Assembly (NCBI GenBank): GCA_011009095.1
Contig: VTPC01001058.1
Coordinates: 50,994 to 114,993, forward strand
Direction of reading: 5' to 3'
Length of the DNA: 64,000 nt
From: Ignelater luminosus
Taxonomy: Eukaryota; Arthropoda; Insecta; Coleoptera; Elateridae
The position numbers were made by a program, and so were the translations under genes. Below the pieces are notes generated by a model. The model saw nothing but the letters and a program-made list of their open reading frames with translations. It searched no databases and had not been told where the DNA came from. This document shows positions 11,276 through 22,566 of this stretch, piece by piece (the first letter of the stretch is position 1; each line of letters begins with the position of its first letter).

Positions 11276-12932
11276 AAACGTTTCTATACCTTTTACATCA
11301 TTGCTTCTTGGAAAAGATAATGAAATAACGAAATAATTGATCAACAGGGCATTTAAATTAGATGCAATAAATCAAGAAAGGGTTATGTTTTAGCCATCTT
11401 GGATTAAGCATTTATCGAATCTTACTTGTGTTGTGTTGGTGGCAAGACGAAGATTAGTAATTCAGGGGCAAAACATACCATGAACACCGAATAAACTGCC
11501 TGTTGGCTAACTCGCCAGGTTGAAGACAGGATAGTTCGGCGGTACGCTCCGTAGTCAACTTACTCTTAAATGACAACGTAGGGAAATGAGTCGAAATTAA
11601 TTACGATAATCGTTTGTCTCTAAATGGTAAGACTTTGTAAGTTTGGTAAGCTCATGGAACTCGTGTTACAAAATAAGTCTTAACTTATGTTGTCAATGTA
11701 TCTGCTAATCCGTGAATGTATTAAACTTCTTAGCTCCCTGAGGACATTCAATACATAATTTAATTCGATACGGGTACAATTGTTTCAACACAGATTTCCA
11801 AGGCACTGTGAATTTGATGGCTGACCGTCCAGAATCTTGACTAAATTAATCAATAACCAGAGAGTTACCTCAAGAGTTCAATATAAATTTCTCAGCTTTA
11901 TATGAGCTGAATAAACTATAATTAAATCAATACGGTAACTTTAGATACGGCCTATAAACGTGATTCCGTAGACAAATATTCTGAAGCTCGATTGAGTACT
12001 GGTACGACAGGTTATGATAACATAATCCGTGACTCAAACTTAATAAGATTTGATTATAATAAAGTCAATGATAGACGATAAGCATCCGCAATACCAGGGA
12101 AGTAGGGTAGAAAATTGTTTGGAACTCGTTGTGGCAAAATTCAAATAGCAAAAGCTGCACTTGGAAATCTACACCTCGAGGTAGGTTCCCACAGTAAACA
12201 ACTATTCAGTGCTCAATACTCAGTACTCTATAACGTAGACACGTGATTATGGCGGCAGTAGATATTGCCTGTGTTGGTAACGGTATAATTGGTGGAATAT
12301 TTTTTCGGAGTAATAAATTTCTTCTAGTTAGAACTCGATTTGTTATTTAGCCGTTAGCTGTAATAACAACAATGCATCATATAGTTTTTGCTCTTCGGCA
12401 CTGGTAATGTACCTCCCACGGCAGAACTGCTGTACGGTATTTCCCAGTCAAGATCAGAAGCCCTTTAGAAATGTTTTAGGAGTCAGATTTTATTGATGAA
12501 AATTATTGACCAGCGTTGCTGGTGCGATACTGCATTGGTCTCTGGGTAATTGTATCCAGCATCATAAAAGAAACGCCTGAAAAGGTAGATATAAACGTGA
12601 AAATGCAATAAAGTATTGTCTGAGGCTACAAAGTAATTACTTCCTAGCAACAAGCTACACAAGTATATGTATTTCAAGCCAGTTTAGGTAGAGTATATAG
12701 CAGAGCACAAGAGCGGATAGAAAGCAAAAATATGAAGCGGTACTATAAATTTAATTATTTTTCATTGCTGGTTAAGTCAATTAGGCAGGGTAGTTATTAC
12801 AAAAACAAAATGAAAATTCTAATTCAAGATATGTTTTTCATGGACGCATACTAAACAAAAAGAGGATACTGACTCTGAAGTTTTGCAATGGATAGCAAAT
12901 TTAGCACTGATAAACCTATAATATACATTCTA
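11276..12932. other. Non-coding stretch, nothing recognised
   Basis: The stretch has moderate composition and no supported gene. A short open frame starting MAAVDIACVGNGIIGG at 12249 has no recognisable relative and was not called. Confidence 0.45.
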
Positions 12933-13383
12933 CCGGGACATCGAATATCTTCAGAAGCCACGTGACCACTAATTTAAAAGTGGCGCGAAATTTTATTTTT
13001 CAACGTTGGTCACACTAGGGAGTAATGTCCTTAGGAGTACATTTCTAACCTAAAATTACATCGGCGTGTGTACGTTCTGTGATTTCTTCTTGTCTCTTTG
13101 TTTTAAGTTTTTTTTTTACAGTTTATCTAGTTCAAATTAAAGATCAGACTAAATCTGCTTTTTGTGAGTTAATCGAGGTAAGTTCGATTTAACGCATTCA
13201 AAGTGAGATAATAAATTTTAAATCTTTTAAGTTTTTAAGTAGTATCATCATATATCCAATACCATGCCACTGGAAAATTACATTATATTTATCATAACAA
13301 AGTTGTTAATAGTGCAAGATGTGTTGCCTAACCAACAATAAATTTTGTGGTCACGTGGCTTCCGGAAATATTCGATGTCTCTG
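12933..13383. mobile_element. 451-bp TA-flanked MITE with GACATCGAATAT ends
   Basis: The left end has GACATCGAATATCTTCAGAA, then GCCACGTGACCAC. The right end is its imperfect complement (about 33 bp, a few mismatches and one extra base). TA lies on both sides (12931-12932 and 13384-13385). There is no transposase inside. The interior contains a strong splice acceptor and a strong donor 56 bases apart, discussed among the findings. Confidence 0.75.
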
Positions 13384-13385
13384 TA

Positions 13386-16162
13386 TATTTAATACTGATG
13401 TTTATTTTTGTGTGATGCCTTGTATTGGTCTATTAACAGTTTAAAAAATACAGTTTTCCAAACAGCTATAGTTTCAATATAATAGAGGTTTGGAATATAA
13501 TAAATAAATAAATAAATAAAGTAACAATAACAATAATATAATTTTCAGAAAAGTTACATTAGCAGAATGGCTGCCCTAGAGATTCTATGACAAACTAGAG
13601 TAAATTAACACGGGTTTATTAACTGAGCACCTCACCATTGTTCTGCGATATAAGTGTAATAGTAACTAATACAATAGTTCTAGATAATTGGAAAATTAGA
13701 CTGAGGTCTCGTTAACGCAGTCTTGATAGTATCATACAAAAAAAATAAGATTTATAAGAACTTTGATAAAATAGCGAGAAAAGATAGGGAACACTGAAAA
13801 TAGTAAGGAAGCAACATTTCGTTTATTTGTATTGATTTACACTGCAAATTTCGTAGACAGAACTGACCTCTATTATTTTGTGTAGAATCAAACTAGTTCA
13901 AAATATTCTTTTGGCTCTTGAAACTTTGCAGAATGAAACTAAAGTTGAATTATTTGAACATATAAATTATACTGCATATGTATATCTTTTATATCTCCTT
14001 GTGTTTTTATCATATCGAATTTCTTTTAATTTTGTTTAAAGAAATTCAGAAATGGTATCAGTAAACAGCAACACGCTCGACGAAATTATGCTGAAGTATG
14101 CTGACCCAACGAATGCAATGAGTAGAAAGAAGTTGAAGAAATGGTTATAGCAATAAATTGACTCGGGTGTGTTACGTCGTTGTCAAAATTTGTATTAGAT
14201 CTTTATAATAATTCTTTACTAATCTAATCTATTACCTCAAGTTATTTATTATTTGTTTTAATTTAAAATCAGATATTTTCAAAAAAGAAAACCTTTTATC
14301 GAAATAAAAGTAGAGTTTCTTGTGAAAATTTATAAATACACTATCGGCTCAAAGCAGTCAAGATAAATGTTCTAAATGGATTTCGAAAATGACATAAGAG
14401 TAATCTCTTTAGATCTGTTGGAGGTTAAATGCAAATTCAGGCAACAAAATGTCGATATTTGCAAATTTAAGTAACAATGAAAAAACGCATAAGTTAAAAC
14501 TGCAAATATTCTACTTCTCTGATTTTGTATTAAGTTTTTCTATGCACAAATATATTTTAAATTCTCATTGGAAGTTTTTTCCAATTAAATTTGCTCGCTG
14601 CTTTTTTATTATGTAGGTAACTTAAAATATAAAAAGATGAAAATGAAAGCATCCTAGCTGAATGCACAATAAAGCTTTTTAATAATATTCTTCAGCTGTT
14701 TACTGTTGGTATTGAGAAGATAAAATTGACGTGTTTTATAGAAATAATATTGATAAGGTGATCATAACTCGCAATGCTATCCTGCTTTATAAAATGAAAA
14801 TTGAATAATCCTAAAATCTGTTATAATAGAAACTTGATATTCTCTTTTTAAGGCAAAATTAAATTGTGTGTGATATTTATTATTGATTTGTTTATTTTTA
14901 GATCTAAAAGCTTTTTAAAACGAAATTAAGTCGTCAGATCTGATTAACGGCTTTAATTTATAAATTACGTATTATCCAGCTTACTGAACCGTCGAGTTCA
15001 CAGCTTAAAACTCAACTTTCAGTTACTCAAAAATTAATTGCAAACAACGTATTGACGAGTTTTACAGTAATTTATTTAAATCACAGTCGAATTGTATTAA
15101 TTACAATTTTAGCACACTGATTAATTGGGGAATTATACTGAAAGTGAGGGTTTAGTGTAGGCTTGGTGTAACGAACAATGAATAATCAATTTTAACCGGA
15201 AATTATTCCGAAGCTTTCTCACACTTTACGTCATGTGTGTACTTGAATTAGAGATAATTGTTTAAGTTTAATTATTATTTTGCTTATCTTTTTGTCTTTG
15301 TTACGAAAATATAATTATTCTTGTGTCAAGTAATATCCAACCTTTTGAACTCGTTCCTTCTTGGTTTTTTCCATTTACCAAGATTATTCTAAAAGAAAGA
15401 ATTATCGAGTACAACTTTATTATAGTACATAATAACCGTAGTAGTAAACAAATAAAACTGTTTTATTTATATTTAATTGAATGAGCGCATTTTCTTTCAA
15501 TATAATCAGGAATTTCTACTATACAATAACGTTATAGCCTAATAAAACCGTAAAATTAATATAACAAAAACATTGTATATGGCGTTTATTAATTATGCGA
15601 TCAATATCATGTGACGTACTTTGTGTATAGAATACAGTACACATACCCAGAAACACAAAGGATTCTTACTCGAAATTTAAAACACTTTTACCAATAATAA
15701 AGTTTTCGGACTGGTAATAAAATAGGTTTTCCCAGTGGGTGGATATATCACTCTAGTTGCACCTTATGTTACTTTATTTTATAAATTTAATTTATAAAAC
15801 TGCCAGGGGGAGAATACATAAATTTTAATGTTCTTTCAAAAGTTTTACCAATAATATTTTATCCTTAAATATACCGGGCTTTTCGTAAAGATAAATCTGT
15901 GTTACATACTTTTAAATGGATTATTTCTAATTACATTGGAACATCTAGAAAATGAGTACTCTTTGAGAGTTTTTACTTATTAAAGTAGCAACATCAGTTA
16001 TTTTTTTCAGACATTGTAGTTTTTTTTATTCTTTCCAAAAATAATGATTCTAACCACAGCAGAAATATTAGATGGAAAAAGAAGTTGGACTTCTATGCAA
16101 ATTTGTCGTCTTTCGGATGAGTCTCTGTGAGTCTGTTCGATTATTTCTAAAGCTTTTATTGA
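13386..16162. other. AT-rich stretch with an (AATA)n microsatellite
   Basis: No gene was recognised. A simple AATA repeat of about six units lies at 13497-13520. Confidence 0.5.
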
Positions 16163-16927
16163 ATACTATCTGCCCGCCCCGGCTTCGCACGGGTGGAGTA
16201 CCTAATGAAAAAAATAAGACAATTTTCCATTTCGAAATTAAATTACGATTAAAATAAAAGAAAAATCTTAAGAATTTATATACTTTATTGTAAAGCTTTG
16301 TAATAAACCACATTTTTAGTTTTTCCATTTGGACAGTACAAAAAGAGCGCCGATTGTTTGCCGACTCTCGAATGAGTATTACGCCATAACAAAAAAAAAA
16401 AAGAAAGAGACATTAGCTAATTAAAGTGTATCCGAATGTTGAAGTGTTGCAAGTTTCATAATTTGAATTACCTACACATTTTATGTTTTATTCAAATTCT
16501 TCTTTGATTCGGTACTTTAGAAGAATGTATTCGGAAAAATATGTAATGTACGACTTGTTTTGTGACTAAAGATCACAATAAATAAACACGTAGTATGATT
16601 TTTGTATTATTCAAAAGGAGTTTTTGACCATTACATTTTTCAAATTACCTCAAAGTTAGGGAAAACTTCCTTACATACACTTCGACACATTCGCCACCCT
16701 GCCGGCGGCGCCATCTATTGTATACTTCGGGAACCACTCGAAATGACGTAAAGAGAAAAAATGTTTTTTTACGTCTTTTCGTACATTTTTCTGGAAATTT
16801 TCTTTTATACAAACCTTCTCCTGATAACAACAAACACAACAAAAAAAGAATTATCCAATTTGGTTCAGTCGTTGTGAAGTGATACGCCTTCATACATTTT
16901 TGCGATTCATTTATATTTATGTAGATC
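16163..16927 (+). repeat. Non-LTR retrotransposon 3'-end or SINE-like dispersed repeat
   Basis: The left edge has GCCCGCCCCGGCTTCGCACG, a GC-rich signature I know from repeated insect sequences. The right part contains GCCGGCGGCGCCATCTATTG, then AACACAACAAAAAAAGAATT and CCAATTTGGTTCAGTCGTTG. Blocks of this kind stand at the 3' end of insect RTE/CR1-like elements and SINEs. The short open frames inside (both strands) are shadows of the repeat. The exact family is unknown, and the identification rests on remembered motifs. Confidence 0.55.
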
Positions 16928-17621
16928 ATGCCAAGACTATTTCCTTTATAATCAGTAATCAATTCCTAACTCTTCACGACTGGTTAGACATCGTAAATAA
17001 AATATCAATCTTTGATTTGCCATGGAGCAGAAATGTATCAAGTGGAGTATTTTTGGCATGGAATACAATCAGACAACAGTGAACAATATTCTGTGAAAAC
17101 TGTAAATGGAAGATGAGTAAATCAAAGGGTGACTGTTAAAAGATCATATTCCAGTCAAGTAGACTTATTTAAATCAACTAACATACAAGCATTTTGCATA
17201 CTAGCAAAAAGATATCAAAATTTGAGAATGGATAGATATTACTCTCTTTGTAAGAATTCAGTCAGTTTTGGTCAAGAGTGGGTATTTATACTTCTAAAGA
17301 ACTTGTTAGCAAACATAAACAATCCGTCTAAAATATTGTCACATTACCTACAAGTTTTTGTAGTGAAATTATTAGGGAAGGTAATATTTCAATATTTAAG
17401 TCGTAGATACTTATGTGGATAATAAAGTTAAGATCAATATCCCTTTATTTAATGTTGCAATTACCTCCTCTTTTACTAATACTTCTAACTTAAGTGTTCT
17501 TTTTTATTGAAAACAGATACATAGACATTTTACCTTTTATTTCCTAATAATAAGAAAAACATCAATTTCTTTAAACTAAGTAATTAACAATAAAGCCATT
17601 AAAGAAGTTAATTTAGTGCCA
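16928..17621. other. Non-coding stretch to the left of the Pam16 frame
   Basis: No gene was recognised. TTTATT near 17532 (AATAAA on the - strand) could serve as polyadenylation signal for the Pam16-like frame that ends at 17622. An open frame at 17129-17422 lacks an ATG start and family resemblance. Confidence 0.4.
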
Positions 17622-17993
17622 TCACACCTTTTCTTCTAATTTCTTTTTAAATTCCGAGTCGATTCTTTTTTTAGCTCTTACAATTTTAGATAAAATATAA
17701 AAAGATCCTCCATTTGATCTTTGATTTGCTTTAAATAGATAGTTATATCGCTTTTTAACTTCCTCTGTTTCTAACTTGTTCACATCTAGAATTTGCATTG
17801 CTTCATCTAGGGTTATATCCAACTTTGTTGTATTTGTTCCACCTTCCAAGAATTTATCGCTGTATCTTATGTGAGCCGCCTGTTGACTTATTTCTATTTC
17901 CTCTAAAATGGCTTTTTGAAATGCTCTGCATAGGATCTGGGAACCAACAACTATAATGCGAATCAATGGTTTTATTAAACCATGCCTTGTCAT
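17622..17993 (-). CDS. Pam16: Pam16/Tim16 (Magmas)-like mitochondrial import motor subunit, single exon
   Basis: The 123-residue product matches Pam16, a degenerate J-like protein of the mitochondrial inner membrane. Pam16 pairs with Pam14/Tim14 and tempers the Hsp70 import motor on the matrix side of the TIM23 channel. The N-terminus has a hydrophobic PLIRIIVVGSQILCRAF (residues 9-25) like the family's 'AQIIVxGAQxxGRAF'. The J-like domain covers about 60-115, with LDEAMQILDV, EEVKKRYNYLF and the strongest signature NGGSFYILSKIVRAKKRIDS (residues 94-113). In place of the DKE-type loop it has NQRSNGG, close to the fly NERSKGG. Length is near the usual 110-140. The frame has an ATG and no introns or breaks. 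The N-terminus is more diverged than usual, and the absence of introns suggests a retrocopy, but the frame is intact and looks functional. Identity is confident; status as parental gene or retrogene is open. Confidence 0.88.
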   Translation of the reverse strand: MTRHGLIKPLIRIIVVGSQILCRAFQKAILEEIEISQQAAHIRYSDKFLEGGTNTTKLDITLDEAMQILDVNKLETEEVKKRYNYLFKANQRSNGGSFYILSKIVRAKKRIDSEFKKKLEEKV

Positions 17994-18188
17994 ATTTGTT
18001 TATTATATACATAAACACAAATTCGAATTAATTTAAATTAAAGTACTGTTTAACATTTTAAACATTTTCAAAAACCATAATATGTTGATATTCACTGGAA
18101 TTTGCATGGCATTTCAATTTACGCAAATGTCAAAGTTAGTAACTTTGGCTAACTTGATTTTTAAAGGGAATATTCGATTTTGGACGTA

Positions 18189-18196
18189 TGACGTCA
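18189..18196. promoter_or_regulatory. CRE-type palindrome TGACGTCA
   Basis: A perfect CREB/ATF palindrome lies about 195 bases upstream of the Pam16-like start codon (- strand) and 30 bases before a divergent + strand ORF. Its position between two diverging frames would suit a shared promoter. A single 8-mer is weak evidence by itself. Confidence 0.3.
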
Positions 18197-18225
18197 CTGA
18201 CTATTTTCAAACAATAGACAAATGA

Positions 18226-18420
18226 ATGAATAAAAGTTGTTATTTTAAAAAAAATAAATACATTGAACTGCTTAAAAGAGAATCTAATGCTGCGCAATTT
18301 AATGCAGTGCTGTTCGGGTCAGAAAAAACTAATTCTTATCGTCATTTTCCTATAGGGCATCTTAAGTTTACTCCGAAAGAAGGGGAAAAGCTCGATCTAC
18401 TACAATTAAGAAAAATCTAA
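18226..18420 (+). CDS. Short unknown ORF, divergent from Pam16-like frame
   Basis: The 64-residue frame starts at an ATG and reads MNKSCYFKKNKYIELLKRES and onward to HFPIGHLKFTPKEGEKLDLL. It is lysine-rich, with no signal peptide, membrane segment or motif I recognise. It starts about 230 bases from the Pam16-like start on the other strand, so it could be the 5' part of a gene sharing that promoter, or it could be chance. No splice donor decides the matter. Confidence 0.2.
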   Translation: MNKSCYFKKNKYIELLKRESNAAQFNAVLFGSEKTNSYRHFPIGHLKFTPKEGEKLDLLQLRKI

Positions 18421-21400
18421 ATGAATCAAGCGATTAAGGTTATCTTTAGCTTTTCCTTAATTATATTTCCTAACTGGTCAATTTAAGTACTCTTTTAAAC
18501 GGACCTTTTTTTGTAGGTTTATTATGTCAAGCTTGAAACGATTTGTCATGTGATGTAAGGTCTATTGTTTTAGCAAGCACTAAAACAGTAAAAGAGAATC
18601 CGATTTCTGTCTAAAGATCTAGAAAAATATCGTCAACATTAGATAGACAATCTGTAACTTTCATTCGCCCTTTTTCTTGCGTGCTATTGTTGCAAGGTAC
18701 TTAGTAGATGAGTAAATAATTTTAGATAAGTATTTTACGTTTTGTTCATCTCGAATCATAAATCGATGTTATAATAAACATTTACAAATAAACAAATCAA
18801 TTAATACATTGAAGGACCATTGCGCAATTTTAGAAGTGCTTACATGCAAACTTTGTAAATACTTCACCTCTGTGGTATCTTCCTCTTTCACTTGCAATTG
18901 TGAAAATTTAAAAAATAAAAAATATCTTACAAATAAATACATCATAAATAATCGATCTTTTAATTCATGAAAAAATATATTTAGTTAGTCTTTTAATTAT
19001 TATTTATACCATATTGCAAGATTTTATAGGTGAGTGCGTATATGTGTCACTACAAGGAACATCGAACTATCTGTTTGCTCTGTAACATGAGATTATTCAG
19101 TACACAGCATTATAGTTCATTAACCGCCGACCCTTATTATAGCTTATTTTGCAACACATCATTTATAATTTTCATTATCATTAACTTCTCTGTATAATTA
19201 TGGAAAAAACTTATAATTAAATAAATGAGGTCAATTATTTTTAAAACTATGTTTTTAGAATATTTGTGTGCAATTGATTTTTACATAAAATAAATTTTAA
19301 AAGAAAACTTTTCCATGTTTATGCGTATCATGGGAACATACCTATCTTTTGACAAAACCCAAACAGTTTTTATTAGATGTTTTGTTCGTTTTGGAACTGT
19401 TTAGCAGGGGATTTCACTAATGATACTATTAAATGTCTGCTACACTTACACATGCTTTCCGCAAGAACGATTCAAGCTCCCGGTGTCCTTGACTATTACC
19501 TACATTTACTTCAACACTTAAATTAATAGTTTGGATTTTTTATTAGCACCTACTAAGCTTGTTTTAGATTACACATGTCTGAAAGACAGCCTATCGATCT
19601 TTTGTTTTTCCGTGGCTTTTCCATATAACATAAATGACTTTTAAATGTGGTATGTTACTATTCTGTCATACTTGGAATTGTATCCTTGAACCTATAGTGT
19701 CATAACCTTCCTATGTATGACCTTAATGACTAGCGTAACCTACACCTCTAGAATTCCAGTAAAAGAGAGTAATTAGTCATAGAAAAGAAGTTGTTCAAAA
19801 ACAAAAATATTGACTAGCATGGTTATAAAAACGCAACAGAAAGAAAGCATCAAATAACTGAAAAATGATACTTGAAAAATTGTTTACCATCGGATGTCAA
19901 CGAGCTGACAAGACATTTGGCGAAAGACTACATTACAGTTTTATTATACACAGCCTTCCCACATGATTTGGGACAATTGTTACAGAAAATATCAAAAAGT
20001 TTAGCAAGAAATCCAATTACAATATTCAAGAACTTATGTGGGAATTTTTAGAAGTTCGTTTTGAAAACCGACGCGACGCTTAATATGAGATGGGTATACA
20101 TCTATACCTTTTTAAACTTTTTTTGGTTAGGTTCGGCATTTAGACAAAAATTATTTCCAAATGCTCGATAAGAATAATTTGTGTAATTACAGAAAAAAAT
20201 TGGAAAAGGCAAGAGAATGACATGCGTCTCTTACAACTGAAAACCAGTCGTCGATGGTCAAAAAACTGAAAGCTTAGAATGGATCTTTTGCATAACAGAT
20301 GCTTACAGCATTACATCAAAAAGGAAGGTTTTTGCACCAGCTTTATAGTTGGAAATACGTACATCTGCAACTTGTACTCTCCGCTTTATCTATTTTCACT
20401 AGTAAGTCATCAATTATTTAAGAAACAATAACAGTTAAGACATATCTAAAGATAATAGAATGTATATACACATTTTAGGTACAACTTCAGTTTGAAAGAT
20501 TAAAACTAAATGAATCTCGAAAAATAAAGTTTTTACAAACTCTATAAAAACTAGACTTGTGTTATATTACATTTTTCTTGTAGACAGTGAAAGTGTCTAA
20601 GATGATTTACAGGAAGGAGTTAGAAATGTGCTCGGAAACATTACAACAAAGATGGGACTGAAACAAACGCGTAAAAGGAAGATAAATTTAGACTGCTCGT
20701 AGAAGTTTGTAAATGTGTATTAAGGGAAAGATCAAAGAGGACAAGGATAGACTTTGTATCTTTAAAGTGTATATAACTTATGGACTTTAAATAAATGATT
20801 TACAGTTGTTTTATCATTGATCAAAACTATTACAGTAAGGAACCTCATTGTAATAATATATTCATGCTGACGTCGATGTCAAGCATTAATGTAGTACGTT
20901 TTTACATTTCATTTGTATTTATAGTATTAGCTACTATAAACTAGAATATTCAACCAAGATCCGATACTTAACATGGCCGACTGATTTATTCAATTTTTCT
21001 TATATTGAATTCTCAATGTTGTGGATACGCTGAGCAAACGATAAAATTCTTGAACACATCTTAAGACCGTAACGCGTGTAAGAAAATCCATTTGTCATTT
21101 CTTATAAAGGAATATTTTATTATCCATAAGAAAAAGACAAACAAAATCAATCTTGTAAAATTAATTATTATACTTAGATTTTATGTTATCTTTTGTTTAA
21201 TTCAATAGAATTTTAGATAATTATAATTCAGCAACCACGATATTTTTAATAAAATCTTATCTTTCAATTTGCACAGAAACCTACTTGTCAAACTCCAAAT
21301 AGGTCAACAATATAATATTTCAAAAAAAAGTTGTTTAAAGTTTAAAATAGTAAATTTTAAAAATATAGAAAGAAAACTAATGACACAGAAGTTTATTATG

Positions 21401-21669
21401 TAATTTTTAAAATGGTAATTGTATGAAACGGGTAGTCTATTAACAAGTGAGGAAATTAAACAGGGGTGAATACTTATAAACCGGGACGGCGAGAAGAATT
21501 AGAATTAATTTTGTCTTTGTTGAGAAAGTTATAAGAACTTCAAGATGAATTAATAAATGTACTAAATTCTCTATTTTACCACTTTTAGATATCTATTTCA
21601 TCAGTCTGCAGGAACATACACGCTATAATGTAGTATCAGTTAATTTCACACATATACATGCTATGTGTA
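18421..21669. other. AT-rich stretch of 3.2 kb, no gene recognised
   Basis: Several translations were read by eye around 19.9-20.3 kb and 20.6-20.8 kb. None shows a continuous family pattern. Confidence 0.45.
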
Positions 21670-22564
21670 CGAGGTATGTGAGAAAAGTAATGAGACTGAT
21701 TTCATACTAACCAAAGTTTGTATTTTTTTCAAACAATGTTATCCCCTTCAAAGTAGTTCCCTTGGGCAGCTATACACCGGCGGAGGCGTTGTTCCCACTC
21801 TTGGTAGCAGCGCTGGAAGTCTTCAACTGGTATGGCTTTTAACTGGTCGGTCACAGTCTTTTGAATGTTCTCCAGAGTTCTAAAATGACGTCCTTTTAGG
21901 ACATGTTTCAATTTCGGGAAAAGGAAAAGGTCACAAGGACTCAAATCAGGTGAATAGGGGGGATGAGGAACAACAGTAATGCGTTTTGAGGTCAAAAATT
22001 CACTGATGGAAATTGCTGTGTGACACGGAGCATTGTCATGATGTCTGTCAAAATTTGATGCACGGTGAAAGTGTTTAAATTTAACTGTTCACTCATCATC
22101 CTTATTGTTAAACGACGGTCTGATCTCACAAGAGCCCTCACACGTTCAACGTTTTCGTCAGTTCTTGAAGTTGAAGGTCTCCCTGAGGGAGGTTCATCTT
22201 CAACGTGTTCTCGGCCGTCCAAAAATGATTTGTGCCAGCGGAAAACTTCTGCTCTTGATAAGCACTGTTCCCCATAGACCTGTTTCAACTTTTCAAAAGT
22301 CACACTCGCGGATTCACCAAGTTTAACACAAAACTTTATTGCACAACGTTGCTCTAAATTCCAATGCTCCATTTCTGTAACACACAACAAAAACACAACT
22401 TCACTGATGGCGCTGTCAAAAATAATGTGTTAGCTGTACGGAGTTGTAACTCGGACTGAGGAAGTGGAAGCGATAAACAAACCGGTTTAGCACAGGCCGG
22501 TAGACACAACGTTGCCAGATCTCCCGCAGTGCTGTTGGTCTCATTACTTTTCTCACACACCTCG
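21670..22564 (-). mobile_element. Internally deleted mariner element, 895 bp
   Basis: The ends are CGAGGTATGTGAGAAAAGTA at left and the complement of CGAGGTGTGTGAGAAAAGTA at right, 27 bp with one difference. TA flanks both sides (21668-21669 and 22565-22566). At 895 bp it is about 400 bp shorter than a standard mariner, and the missing part is the middle of the transposase gene. It differs clearly from the element at 4.7 kb, so it is another mariner lineage. Confidence 0.92.
21729..22372 (-). pseudogene. Mariner transposase remnant lacking its middle
   Basis: On the - strand an N-terminal part starts MEHWNLEQRCAIKFCVKLGE at 22372 and runs through the helix-turn-helix to FTVHQIL. Near 22045 it jumps directly, out of frame, to the second catalytic block HHDNAPCHTA. 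It continues PHPPYSPDLSPCDLFLFPKL to the C-terminus GNYFEGDNIV. The first catalytic Asp region is therefore absent, while the second Asp (HHDNAP) and third Asp (SPCDLF) remain. It cannot make an active transposase but keeps both ends, so it could have moved in trans. Confidence 0.88.
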
Positions 22565-22566
22565 TA

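Noticed and set aside
16068-16962. Several open frames on both strands
   Set aside because: They overlap the dispersed LINE/SINE-like repeat and each other, with no protein family resemblance.
17129-17422. 97-codon + strand open frame
   Set aside because: It begins at GTG rather than ATG and shows no motif. AT-rich DNA yields such frames by chance.
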